From an uncultured Prevotella sp. (GTDB lineage Bacteria > Bacteroidota > Bacteroidia > Bacteroidales > Bacteroidaceae), in NCBI GenBank assembly GCA_937901345.1, contig CALCHM010000110.1, positions 1 to 7,740 on the forward strand: a stretch of 7,740 nt of DNA, given 5' to 3'. How positions within the stretch are numbered: position 1 is the stretch's first letter; each line of letters opens with the position of its first letter. The notes under the pieces were generated by a model. That model saw only the letters and a program-made list of their open reading frames with translations. It was not told where the DNA came from and made no database searches. Below, piece after piece: positions 1 through 6,092 of this stretch. Made by a program: the position numbers and the translations under genes.

Positions 1-369
1 GGCTATACCGCCAATCGCGGCGGACTCTATGAGACGGAAGACACCGTGAGCGCCTGCTTCCGCTTTGCCAATGGCGTGCCAGGTTCGGGAAGTTGGTGCT
101 TTGTGAGTCATGAATCCGCCAAGGAAGATAGCATCCAAATCATTGGAGACAAGGGTTCCGTGAGTTTCTCCGTTTTCACGTATGCACCAATTAGTTTACA
201 CACCGAGCGAGGGCATGAGTTTATAAGAGTGGACAATCCGCCCTACGTTCAGTTGCCATTGATTAAGAATGTTGTTGAACACCTTCAAGGCACCGCCATC
301 TGCACTTGCGATTGCGTGAGCGCCACGTCCGTCAATTGGGTGGTGGACCGAATCCTCGGCAAAGTGTAG
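1..369 (+). CDS. Gfo/Idh/MocA-family oxidoreductase, C-terminal part (5' end outside window)
   Basis: The frame is open from base 1 and stops with TAG at 367-369, giving 122 residues, so the gene starts upstream of the window. The residues fit the C-terminal alpha/beta domain of Gfo/Idh/MocA NAD(P)-dependent sugar or inositol dehydrogenases: a beta-sheet stretch around ETEDTVSACFRFANGVPGSG, then SIQIIGDKGSVSF (a typical 'overall G..G.i.f' segment), then a final helix region with QLPLIKNVVEHLQG followed by SATSVNWVVDRILGK, which matches the usual 'hL.G...p..s...a..t..v.d.il' ending. The NAD-binding Rossmann domain and the catalytic lysine lie outside the window, so substrate and cofactor cannot be read. 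The GTG at 46 is an internal codon, not the likely start. No clear terminator follows; the next 136 bases are mostly a heptamer array. Confidence 0.75.
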   Translation, partial: GYTANRGGLYETEDTVSACFRFANGVPGSGSWCFVSHESAKEDSIQIIGDKGSVSFSVFTYAPISLHTERGHEFIRVDNPPYVQLPLIKNVVEHLQGTAICTCDCVSATSVNWVVDRILGKV

Positions 370-387
370 CATATTTTCAATCCTCTC

Positions 388-499
388 TCACCCTCAACGT
401 TAATCTTTAAACGTTCAACGTTCCCTCCTCAACTCTCATCTTTAAACTCTCAACTCTCAACGTTCAACCCTCAACGTTAATCTTTAAACGTTCAACGTT
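388..499. repeat. Heptanucleotide tandem array, consensus near CAACGTT
   Basis: From 395 to 499 the sequence divides without any gap into fifteen 7-base units: caacgtt, aatcttt, aaacgtt, caacgtt, ccctcct, caactct, catcttt, aaactct, caactct, caacgtt, caaccct, caacgtt, aatcttt, aaacgtt, caacgtt. A weaker unit (tcaccct) precedes them at 388. A 37-base block is perfectly duplicated (390-426 and 467-503) at an offset of 77 bases, which is eleven units. The array fills the gap between the oxidoreductase stop and the DUF4421 start and ends six bases before that ATG. No Shine-Dalgarno sequence and no TAnnTTTG box is visible in the gap. Confidence 0.9.
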
Positions 500-505
500 C
501 CCTTC

Positions 506-1618
506 ATGCGTCCCCTCATCCTCCACATATTACTCATTTGTGTGACCGTATCCCTGCATGCCATGCCAGCAGATACGGCACAATCGGTGTCGCTGGTTGA
601 AAACATTGTGACCACCGTCACTGGTGAGTTGGGAGAAGTGAAGCGCAAGGTGGAAAAGTTGGATGCCTACGATGAGAACTACATCGAGCCCAATCATTAC
701 AACTATGCCTTCATGTTGCAAAACACGCACTATTGGCAACATTACCGCCTCAGAGCAAAAGAAGAAAGTCGCAATCGCCACCAGCAGATTGACATCTCTC
801 CGCGCTCGTCAGTGAAGGTAGGACCCTACTTTGGGTGGCGCTGGATTTTCTTGGGTTACACCTTCGACGTGGGGAGCATGGGAAAGGCCACGAAAAACAC
901 GGAATTCACCCTCTCGCTCTATAGTGCCAAGGTGGGGGGCGACTTGATGTACATTCGCAATAAGGAAAACTTTAAGTTGGGCGATGTGAGGGGATTTCCA
1001 GGTGTCAATAGTCACGCCTTTCGCGGCATGGATTTTAACGGCATGAAGTCATACACCACGATGGCAAACATCTATTACGTCTTCAACAATCGCCACTTTT
1101 CCTATCCCGCAGCCTATGCCCAAAGCACCGTGCAACGCATCAGCGCTGGTTCCTTCATTCTTGGCCTCCGCTACGACCACCACAAGATACATTTTGACCA
1201 CCGCCAACTCCCCGAAGCGCTTCAGGAAGCCCCCAACGGCACACCCATCCTGTTTGACGCCATGAAAATAGGGAAGGTGAATTATTACAACATCGGCGTT
1301 TCTATGGGTTATGCCTACAATTGGGTGCCCGCGCGGAACTTGCTAGTCAACCTGTCGGTTTCGCCCTCGTTGGGGTATAAGAAGACGCGCGGAGTGCCTT
1401 GGGATGAAAACGTGTTGATTGACGACGTTAAGGCCTTTAACTTTGATTTCACTACGCGTGCCGCCATCGTTTGGAACAATACGCGATGTTACGCCGGTGC
1501 TTCGTTCGTGAATTACATCTACGGTTACCGCCGTGCCTATTTTAATTTCAGAAATTCCATCAATTATCTCAACTTCTACGTGGGCATTAACTTCCATCGC
1601 CGAAAACAAACGAAGTAG
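506..1618 (+). CDS. DUF4421 family outer-membrane protein
   Basis: This 370-residue protein has a signal peptide: a hydrophobic stretch (LILHILLICVTVSL, residues 4-17) followed by HAMPADTAQ, with cleavage plausible after A19 or A22. The mature part begins with a charged segment (about 35-65, including DAYDENYIEP) and then consists largely of alternating aromatic and polar segments such as GPYFGWRWIFLGYTFDV (107-122), TEFTLSLYSAKVGGDLMYI (132-150), SAGSFILGLRYDHHKIHF (213-230), VNYYNIGVSMGYAYNW (258-273) and the closing NYLNFYVGINFHRR (353-366). This is the pattern of a transmembrane beta-barrel, and the order fits DUF4421 proteins of Bacteroidetes. The function of the family is unknown to me. 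The ATG at 506 gives the signal peptide directly; no Shine-Dalgarno is present, as is usual in this phylum. Cys12 does not sit in a convincing lipobox. The gene stands alone between an array and terminators. Confidence 0.72.
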   Translation: MRPLILHILLICVTVSLHAMPADTAQSVSLVENIVTTVTGELGEVKRKVEKLDAYDENYIEPNHYNYAFMLQNTHYWQHYRLRAKEESRNRHQQIDISPRSSVKVGPYFGWRWIFLGYTFDVGSMGKATKNTEFTLSLYSAKVGGDLMYIRNKENFKLGDVRGFPGVNSHAFRGMDFNGMKSYTTMANIYYVFNNRHFSYPAAYAQSTVQRISAGSFILGLRYDHHKIHFDHRQLPEALQEAPNGTPILFDAMKIGKVNYYNIGVSMGYAYNWVPARNLLVNLSVSPSLGYKKTRGVPWDENVLIDDVKAFNFDFTTRAAIVWNNTRCYAGASFVNYIYGYRRAYFNFRNSINYLNFYVGINFHRRKQTK

Positions 1619-1626
1619 GGGAGAGA

Positions 1627-1648
1627 CTCTGAGAAATCAGAGATTTTT
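1627..1648 (+). terminator. Small hairpin with T-run just after the DUF4421 gene
   Basis: CTCTGA (1627-1632) pairs with TCAGAG (1637-1642) around a GAAA loop, followed by ATTTTT. It begins nine bases after the DUF4421 stop. The six-base-pair stem is short, so this is a modest candidate; a much stronger hairpin follows at 1735. Confidence 0.45.
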
Positions 1649-1702
1649 GAGCCCTCTGAGTCCTCCGAGCCCTCCGAGATCTCCGAGTCCTCCGATACCC
1701 CC
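1649..1702. repeat. 9-base tandem repeat, consensus GAGYCCTCC
   Basis: Six consecutive 9-base units can be read: gagccctct, gagtcctcc, gagccctcc, gagatctcc, gagtcctcc and the diverged gataccccc. They lie between two hairpins in the convergent gap between the DUF4421 gene and hemW. The array follows the first hairpin's T-run directly. Nothing indicates that it is translated. Confidence 0.8.
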
Positions 1703-1734
1703 CCTCTCGGCAAGCAATTGTCATACAAACAATA

Positions 1735-1772
1735 CCAGCGCATAAAGTCTCTTTTATGCGCTGGCTTTTTTT
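1735..1772 (+). terminator. Strong intrinsic terminator between convergent genes
   Basis: A perfect 12-base-pair stem (CCAGCGCATAAA at 1735-1746 with TTTATGCGCTGG at 1753-1764) encloses the loop GTCTCT and is followed by CTTTTTTT. It should end transcripts from the DUF4421 gene. On the minus strand the tail reads TATTGTTTG, so it may also act weakly on the convergent hemW transcript, whose stop is 53 bases beyond the tail. Confidence 0.85.
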
Positions 1773-1824
1773 CGGATTCCGGCACTATTGGTGGGAATCA
1801 TTTAAGTGTGTATCTGAGTTGTTC

Positions 1825-2958
1825 TTACGCCTCCTCTTCCTCCAGATGCATGAGGTCGCTCATAACATCGTTTGAAACAAAAATGCCCTGTTCCGTTAAT
1901 TGCAAGACGTTGTTGTTATAAGTGAGGTTAGAGTTGTCAATATGAGGTTTTGCCCATTCTAAGATGTCTGCAGCGAAGGGTTTCCCAAACTTTTGTTCCA
2001 GCAATTGGAGGTTGAGCCCTTCGCAGGTACGTAGAGCGGTAAATACAAATTCGTTGCATTGTTCCTCCTTCGTCAAGACCTCAGTTGTGCGTTGCGTGAT
2101 GCCCTGTTTGTCGATATACTCTTGCAGGTTCAAGGGATTGAAATGTCGGGCATTGCCATCGTAGGAATGCGCTCCAGGTCCGATGCCCAAGTAGGGACGC
2201 GATTGCCAATAACCACTATTGTGGCGCGAATGCGCATGGGGCAGGCAGAAATTGGAGATTTCATAGTGGCGGAACCCGTGTTGACGTGTCGATTCACACA
2301 AGCGCTGATACATATTCCAGGTGGTCTCGTCCGTGGGTAATGAGAGCGTATGGTTTTTGATGAGGCGTTGCAAGGGTGTTGCTTCTTCCACCGACAAGGC
2401 GTAGGCCGATAAGTGGTCGATGGGGAGGGATAGGGCGGTTGTTAAATCCTGTTGCCACGTTTCCAAAGTTTGTTGTGGTTGTCCGTAAATCAAATCGATG
2501 CTGATGTGAGGAATCCCCTTTTGGTGAATCAAGTTTACGGCCTCAATAGCTTGCGTTGCAGAGTGTCTGCGTCGAAGCATACGCAATTGCTGGTCGTTGA
2601 AACTCTGTATGCCCAGGCTGATTCTGTTCACCCCAACGGCAATCAGCACGTCTAGGAGTTCAGAAGTAATGTCGTCAGGGTTGGCTTCAAAGGTGATTTC
2701 GGCACCTTCAGAGATGCAGAAATGCGTGCGGATAGCGCCGAAGAGTTGCCGAATGGCCTCGTGAGGGAGCAATGAGGGTGTCCCTCCTCCAACGTATACC
2801 GATGAAAGTAGCGTTGACGGGAGTTCGTGACAACGCTGGCGCATTTCGTTTGCTATAGCTTGAATGTAAGCCTGGGCTTTGTCTATGGATTGTGTGGTAG
2901 AATAAAAGTCACAATAGATGCAACGTTGTTGGCAAAAGGGGATGTGGATGTATAACAT
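1825..2958 (-). CDS. hemW: HemW, radical SAM heme chaperone
   Basis: The 377-residue protein starts with the family hallmark MLYIHIPFC and carries the radical SAM cysteines as CX3CX2C (C9, C13, C16; CQQRCIYCDF), where phenylalanine follows Cys-Asp as in HemW rather than the extra cysteine of HemN. Further family motifs are GGGTPS (57-62, SAM binding), EANPDD (91-96), SLGIQSF (114-120), YEISNF (232-237), the HN..YW element (246-251) and GIGPGAHS (258-265). A HemN C-terminal domain with LRTCEGLNL and LTEQGIFVSNDVMSDLM (about 300-370) follows. Length is normal for the family. HemW proteins bind heme and are thought to deliver it to membrane respiratory enzymes; they do not act as coproporphyrinogen dehydrogenase, although older annotations say so. 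The gene lies 104 bases downstream of mltG on the same strand, behind a heptamer array and with no Shine-Dalgarno or obvious own promoter, so cotranscription with mltG is likely. Confidence 0.93.
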   Translation of the reverse strand: MLYIHIPFCQQRCIYCDFYSTTQSIDKAQAYIQAIANEMRQRCHELPSTLLSSVYVGGGTPSLLPHEAIRQLFGAIRTHFCISEGAEITFEANPDDITSELLDVLIAVGVNRISLGIQSFNDQQLRMLRRRHSATQAIEAVNLIHQKGIPHISIDLIYGQPQQTLETWQQDLTTALSLPIDHLSAYALSVEEATPLQRLIKNHTLSLPTDETTWNMYQRLCESTRQHGFRHYEISNFCLPHAHSRHNSGYWQSRPYLGIGPGAHSYDGNARHFNPLNLQEYIDKQGITQRTTEVLTKEEQCNEFVFTALRTCEGLNLQLLEQKFGKPFAADILEWAKPHIDNSNLTYNNNVLQLTEQGIFVSNDVMSDLMHLEEEEA

Positions 2959-2974
2959 GAGAGCGGTGAATGGG

Positions 2975-3058
2975 GAACGCTTTAACGTAGAACGTTTAAC
3001 GTTGAATGTTTAACGATGAACGTCTAACGTTGCACATTGACTGTTTAGCGTTACCCTT
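2975..3058. repeat. Second heptanucleotide array between mltG and hemW
   Basis: Twelve contiguous 7-base units are read on the plus strand: gaacgct, ttaacgt, agaacgt, ttaacgt, tgaatgt, ttaacga, tgaacgt, ctaacgt, tgcacat, tgactgt, ttagcgt, taccctt. The AACGTT core is the same as in the array at 388-499. The array fills nearly the whole mltG-hemW gap and ends 16 bases before the hemW start codon. Because AACGTT is self-complementary, the orientation of the units is ambiguous. Confidence 0.85.
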
Positions 3059-3062
3059 AACT

Positions 3063-4079
3063 TTATTGGAATCGTTGCTTGTATGCGCGTTGATATTTTA
3101 CGGCATTACGTTGATGCTCGGCATATGTGCTGGCGAAGTTGTGCGTGCCTGAAAAGTCCTCCTTCGCACACATATAGATGTAGTTGTTTTGTTGTGCGTT
3201 CAAAACGGCATCAATAGCGGCGATAGAGGGGATGAAAATGGGTCCAGGAGGCAATCCGGCGTATCGGTAGGTGTTGTAGGGAGAGTCGGGATGCATGGGG
3301 TCGGTCAAGCGACGAATGGAGAAATCCTTACGCGCAAAGATAACCGTTGGGCACGCTTGAAGGGGCATTTTTTTGTGCAGACGGTTGAGGTATAATCCTG
3401 CGATGATGGGCATTTCTGCGGTGTTGTTCGTTTCTCGACACACGATAGACGCTAAAGTGCTCACCTCATGTTGCGACAATCCAAGCAGCACAGCCTTCTC
3501 ACGGCGTTCGGTTGTCCAAAAGCGCTTGTACTCCTTTTCCAGACGCTCCACGAGTTGCTGGGGAGTGATGGTCCAATAGACCTCGTAGGTGTTGGGAATG
3601 AAGTGGGCTGGAAGCGTTTCCGAGGTGCAATTCATGAGTTGGAGTGTCGTCGTATCGTTCAAGAAGGATACCAATTCTGAGGAGTCAACCATTAATTGTG
3701 GGGCAATGCGCGATGCCATAATCTCAACGGTCCAAGCGGGATTGACAACAAGTTTTACTGGTTTTTGTTGACCGTTTCTCAGCATGCGGAACACATCGAC
3801 GGCATGCTGAGTCGGTGAAATCTCATACTTACCAGGGCGGGGTGTATACTCCTTGAATTGCCACAATAACTCAACCGCCTTACACTTTTGCGGATTTATC
3901 TGAGACAATTGATCGGCAACAGACTGCTGCGTGTCTTTGGGGGTAATATACAACGTGTGGGGTTGTTGCGAATCGCTAAACGGAGTTAAGAAATAAAAAT
4001 GGATAGTAGCATATGCCACTCCAACAAGAACCAGGAATAATACACAACTCGTGATTAAATAAACGTTTCGAATTTTCAT
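3063..4079 (-). CDS. mltG: MltG, endolytic murein transglycosylase (YceG family)
   Basis: The 338-residue protein has a short basic start (MKIRN) and one membrane segment (about residues 7-31), leaving the rest in the periplasm as in MltG, an inner-membrane enzyme that cleaves nascent peptidoglycan strands and sets their length. A LysM-like region follows (about 40-110, with YITPKDTQQSVADQL). The YceG catalytic domain includes IPNTYEVYW (161-169), SIVCRETNN (211-219, with E216 as the likely catalytic glutamate next to the conserved Thr), AGLYLNRLHKKMPLQACPTV (227-246), SPYNTYRYAGLPPGPI (266-281) and the closing GTHNFASTYAEHQ. Length matches the family. Two positions that are often acidic or polar elsewhere are cysteine here: C214 in SIVCRET and C243 in LQACPTV, where most homologues have LQxDPTV. 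The gene is probably first in an mltG-hemW transcription unit and is divergent from the acyl-CoA synthetase gene. Confidence 0.93.
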   Translation of the reverse strand: MKIRNVYLITSCVLFLVLVGVAYATIHFYFLTPFSDSQQPHTLYITPKDTQQSVADQLSQINPQKCKAVELLWQFKEYTPRPGKYEISPTQHAVDVFRMLRNGQQKPVKLVVNPAWTVEIMASRIAPQLMVDSSELVSFLNDTTTLQLMNCTSETLPAHFIPNTYEVYWTITPQQLVERLEKEYKRFWTTERREKAVLLGLSQHEVSTLASIVCRETNNTAEMPIIAGLYLNRLHKKMPLQACPTVIFARKDFSIRRLTDPMHPDSPYNTYRYAGLPPGPIFIPSIAAIDAVLNAQQNNYIYMCAKEDFSGTHNFASTYAEHQRNAVKYQRAYKQRFQ

Positions 4080-4106
4080 TTGATATTATTTTTCGGAAGA
4101 CATCCG

Positions 4107-4114
4107 CAAAATTA
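4107..4114 (-). promoter_or_regulatory. Candidate -7 box for mltG
   Basis: On the minus strand these bases read TAATTTTG, a full match to the Bacteroidetes TAnnTTTG -7 element, 27 bases before the mltG ATG. I see no clear TTTG element at the usual -33 distance, so the assignment rests on the -7 match and position only. Confidence 0.35.
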
Positions 4115-4158
4115 CACATTCTGCCCCCATTTGTGAATTTTTTTGTGGGAAACATAGT

Positions 4159-4186
4159 ATTGCAAACAAAATAATCACTATTTTTG
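4159..4186 (+). promoter_or_regulatory. Candidate promoter for the acyl-CoA synthetase gene
   Basis: TATTTTTG at 4179-4186 matches the Bacteroidetes -7 box TAnnTTTG. ATTG at 4159-4162 could be the -33 element, but the 16-base spacer is shorter than the usual 19-21. It would give a leader of roughly 70 bases before the ATG at 4265. Confidence 0.38.
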
Positions 4187-4203
4187 CACACGAAACAGAA
4201 TTT

Positions 4204-4244
4204 TGTGCCATGTTTTACACGTTTACATGAACAATTTTGGCACA
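4204..4244. promoter_or_regulatory. Nested dyad symmetry in the acyl-CoA synthetase leader
   Basis: TGTGCCA (4204-4210) is the reverse complement of TGGCACA (4238-4244), and inside it CATGT (4209-4213) faces ACATG (4225-4229). The arms overlap by two bases, so they are alternative rather than stacked structures. The dyad lies just downstream of the candidate promoter and ends 20 bases before the ATG, a position suitable for an operator or a leader hairpin. The regulator is not identified and the symmetry could be chance. Confidence 0.35.
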
Positions 4245-4264
4245 TTTAATCGAAATTATCAAAC

Positions 4265-5929
4265 ATGAGTTATGTAGATTTTAACGCTCTTTTTGAGCAG
4301 AGTATTAAAAACAATTGGGACCTCGATGCGTTGACCGATTATGAAGGTAAGACCTTGCAGTATAACGACGTTGCGCGTAAGGTTGAAAAGTTGCACATCC
4401 TTTTTGAAAATGCTGGCGTTGTTCAGGGCGATAAGATTGCCCTTTGCGGACGCAATAGTGCTCACTGGGCGGTAGCGTTTATTGCAACTTTAACTTACGG
4501 AGCAGTTGCTGTCCCCATTCTTCACGAATTTAAACCTCAGCAGGTTCACGATATCGTAAACCACTCAGACGCGCGCCTTTTATTCGTTGGTGACGTTGCG
4601 TGGGAAGAACTTTCTGCTGATGAAATGCCTAACCTCGAAGGTATCGTATATATTCCTGACTATTCACTTTGCGTGAGTCGTTCTGAAAGATTAACAGAAG
4701 CGCGTGAAAATCTCAACCGCATCTTCGGCGAAAAGTATCCTAAGTACTTCCGTCCCGAACATGTTTCATATCACAAGGCTGAGGCTGAAAGTTTGGCGCT
4801 TATCAACTATACTTCAGGCACAACGAGCAACTCTAAGGGTGTATTGCTTCCTTATCGTGCGCTCTGGTCAAACGTTGAATTCGGTAAAGAGAAGTTGGGT
4901 TCTTTGCTCAAGCGTGGTGACAATATCATCTCCATGCTCCCCATGGCTCACATGTATGGTATGGCATTTGAATTCCTTTTTGAATTCCTCAACGGTTGTC
5001 ACATCTTCTTCCTCACGCGTATTCCTTCGCCCAAGATTATCTTCAAGGCTTTTGGCGAAATCAAGCCTCGCATCGTAATTTCAGTGCCTTTGATTATCGA
5101 AAAGATTATCAAGAAGAACGTGTTGCCTAAGTTGTCAACACCCAGCATGAAGTTGTTGCTTGCCTTGCCCGTTGTTTCTGACAAAATCTTAGACAAGGTG
5201 CGCCAGCAATTGATTGATGCTTTTGGTGGCAATATCTACCAAGTTATTGTTGGTGGTGCAGCATTCAACCGCGAAGTTGAGTTGTTCCTCCAAAAGATTG
5301 GTTTCCCCATTACCGTAGGTTATGGCGCAACAGAATGTGCTCCCATCATTTCTTATGCCGACTGGAAGGACCATCGCGCAACATCTTGCGGTCTTCCCGC
5401 TCCACGTATGGAAATCCGCATTGATAGTCCCAATCCTCAGGAAGTTGTAGGCGAAATCCTTGTAAGAGGTATGAACGTCATGCAGGGTTACTACAAGAAT
5501 CCCGAAGCAACTGCCGCAACACTCGTTGATGGTTGGTATCACACAGGCGACCTCGGCATTATGGACGCTGATGGTTTCCTCTACATCCGCGGACGCTCTA
5601 AGAACATGCTTCTCGGTGCAAGCGGTCAGAACATCTATCCCGAAGAAATTGAAGACAAACTCAATACACTTCCCTACGTGGCTGAAAGCATCGTGATTCA
5701 GAAGGGTGAAAAACTTTATGCCCTCATTTATCCCGACTTTGACGAAGCAGGTAAGGCAGGACTCGATGATGACGGCATCCGTCAGGCAATGGAGCAAAAC
5801 CGTAAGGATCTCAACGCCATGGTTGCTGCTTACGAACAGATTACAGGCATTCGCATTTACAACGAAGAGTTTGAAAAGACACCCAAACGCTCTATCAAGC
5901 GCTTCCTCTATGCAGATGCAGAAGTATAA
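4265..5929 (+). CDS. AMP-forming acyl-CoA synthetase (long-chain fatty acid-CoA ligase type)
   Basis: This 554-residue member of the ANL adenylating superfamily has the core motifs in order: the phosphate-binding motif YTSGTTSNSKG (182-192), LPMAHMYGMAFE (225-236), the substrate and adenine region VGGAAFNREVE then GYGATECAP (352-360), GWYHTGDLG with Asp429 for ribose binding (423-431), the hinge region IRGRSKNMLLGASGQNIYPEEIE (441-463), and a C-terminal lysine candidate K545 in KTPKRSIKR. Such enzymes activate a carboxylic acid, usually a fatty acid, with ATP and CoA through an acyl-AMP intermediate, in the cytoplasm or at the inner membrane. The domain arrangement resembles FadD and FAA-type ligases of Bacteroidetes, but chain length cannot be read from the sequence. 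The phosphate loop has Ser-Asn-Ser where Gly-x-Pro is common. The ATG at 4265 starts the protein correctly (MSYVDFNALF); no Shine-Dalgarno is seen. The gene is followed by a long hairpin. Confidence 0.88.
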   Translation: MSYVDFNALFEQSIKNNWDLDALTDYEGKTLQYNDVARKVEKLHILFENAGVVQGDKIALCGRNSAHWAVAFIATLTYGAVAVPILHEFKPQQVHDIVNHSDARLLFVGDVAWEELSADEMPNLEGIVYIPDYSLCVSRSERLTEARENLNRIFGEKYPKYFRPEHVSYHKAEAESLALINYTSGTTSNSKGVLLPYRALWSNVEFGKEKLGSLLKRGDNIISMLPMAHMYGMAFEFLFEFLNGCHIFFLTRIPSPKIIFKAFGEIKPRIVISVPLIIEKIIKKNVLPKLSTPSMKLLLALPVVSDKILDKVRQQLIDAFGGNIYQVIVGGAAFNREVELFLQKIGFPITVGYGATECAPIISYADWKDHRATSCGLPAPRMEIRIDSPNPQEVVGEILVRGMNVMQGYYKNPEATAATLVDGWYHTGDLGIMDADGFLYIRGRSKNMLLGASGQNIYPEEIEDKLNTLPYVAESIVIQKGEKLYALIYPDFDEAGKAGLDDDGIRQAMEQNRKDLNAMVAAYEQITGIRIYNEEFEKTPKRSIKRFLYADAEV

Positions 5930-5941
5930 TCTCAACCTCTA

Positions 5942-6003
5942 AACATTGACTCATGCTTTCGCGCCTCTCTGAGCAGGCACAGAGCATGAGTCAATGTTAT
6001 TTT
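5942..6003 (+). terminator. Long perfect hairpin after the acyl-CoA synthetase gene
   Basis: A perfect 16-base-pair stem (AACATTGACTCATGCT at 5942-5957 with its exact complement at 5983-5998) begins 13 bases after the stop codon. The 25-base loop contains a possible inner stem, GCCT (5963-5966) with AGGC (5975-5978). A short ATTTT tail follows. The placement suggests an intrinsic terminator, but the stem is unusually long and the T-run short, so a repeat-derived inverted repeat is also possible. It lies upstream of the lptB promoter and separates the two genes. Confidence 0.7.
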
Positions 6004-6016
6004 CAGAACGGGCGGT

Positions 6017-6048
6017 ATTGTCGTTCTCACATTTATATTGTAATTTTG
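6017..6048 (+). promoter_or_regulatory. Promoter of lptB
   Basis: TAATTTTG at 6041-6048 matches the Bacteroidetes -7 consensus TAnnTTTG, and ATTG at 6017-6020 lies 20 bases upstream, the usual spacing for the -33 element. A transcript starting about 6 bases after the box would have a leader of roughly 40 bases to the ATG at 6093. The position argues against the upstream in-frame ATG at 5994 as the start. Confidence 0.6.
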
Positions 6049-6092
6049 CAAGCGTTCGTTTCACGTTCAAAAATATTAAAACGTCACCCCTC

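Noticed and set aside
388..503. CRISPR array
   Set aside because: Units are 7 bases with no spacers, and no cas gene is nearby; the 37-base duplication has only two copies and consists of the heptamers.
1718..1921. A small protein gene across the terminator and hemW 3' end
   Set aside because: It runs through a strong terminator hairpin and overlaps hemW antisense; no family features are visible.
2959..3062. A promoter for hemW inside the heptamer array
   Set aside because: No TAnnTTTG box reads toward hemW in this gap; AT-rich units such as TTAACGT only vaguely resemble parts of the consensus.
5189..5935. A 248-codon open frame on the minus strand opposite the acyl-CoA synthetase gene
   Set aside because: It lies wholly within a clearly recognised gene, its translation matches no family I know, and it is Cys- and Val-rich in the way antisense shadows often are.
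5994..6092. Upstream in-frame ATG (5994) as the lptB start
   Set aside because: It lies in the stem of the preceding hairpin and before the -33/-7 promoter elements; the extra 33 residues match nothing in LptB.
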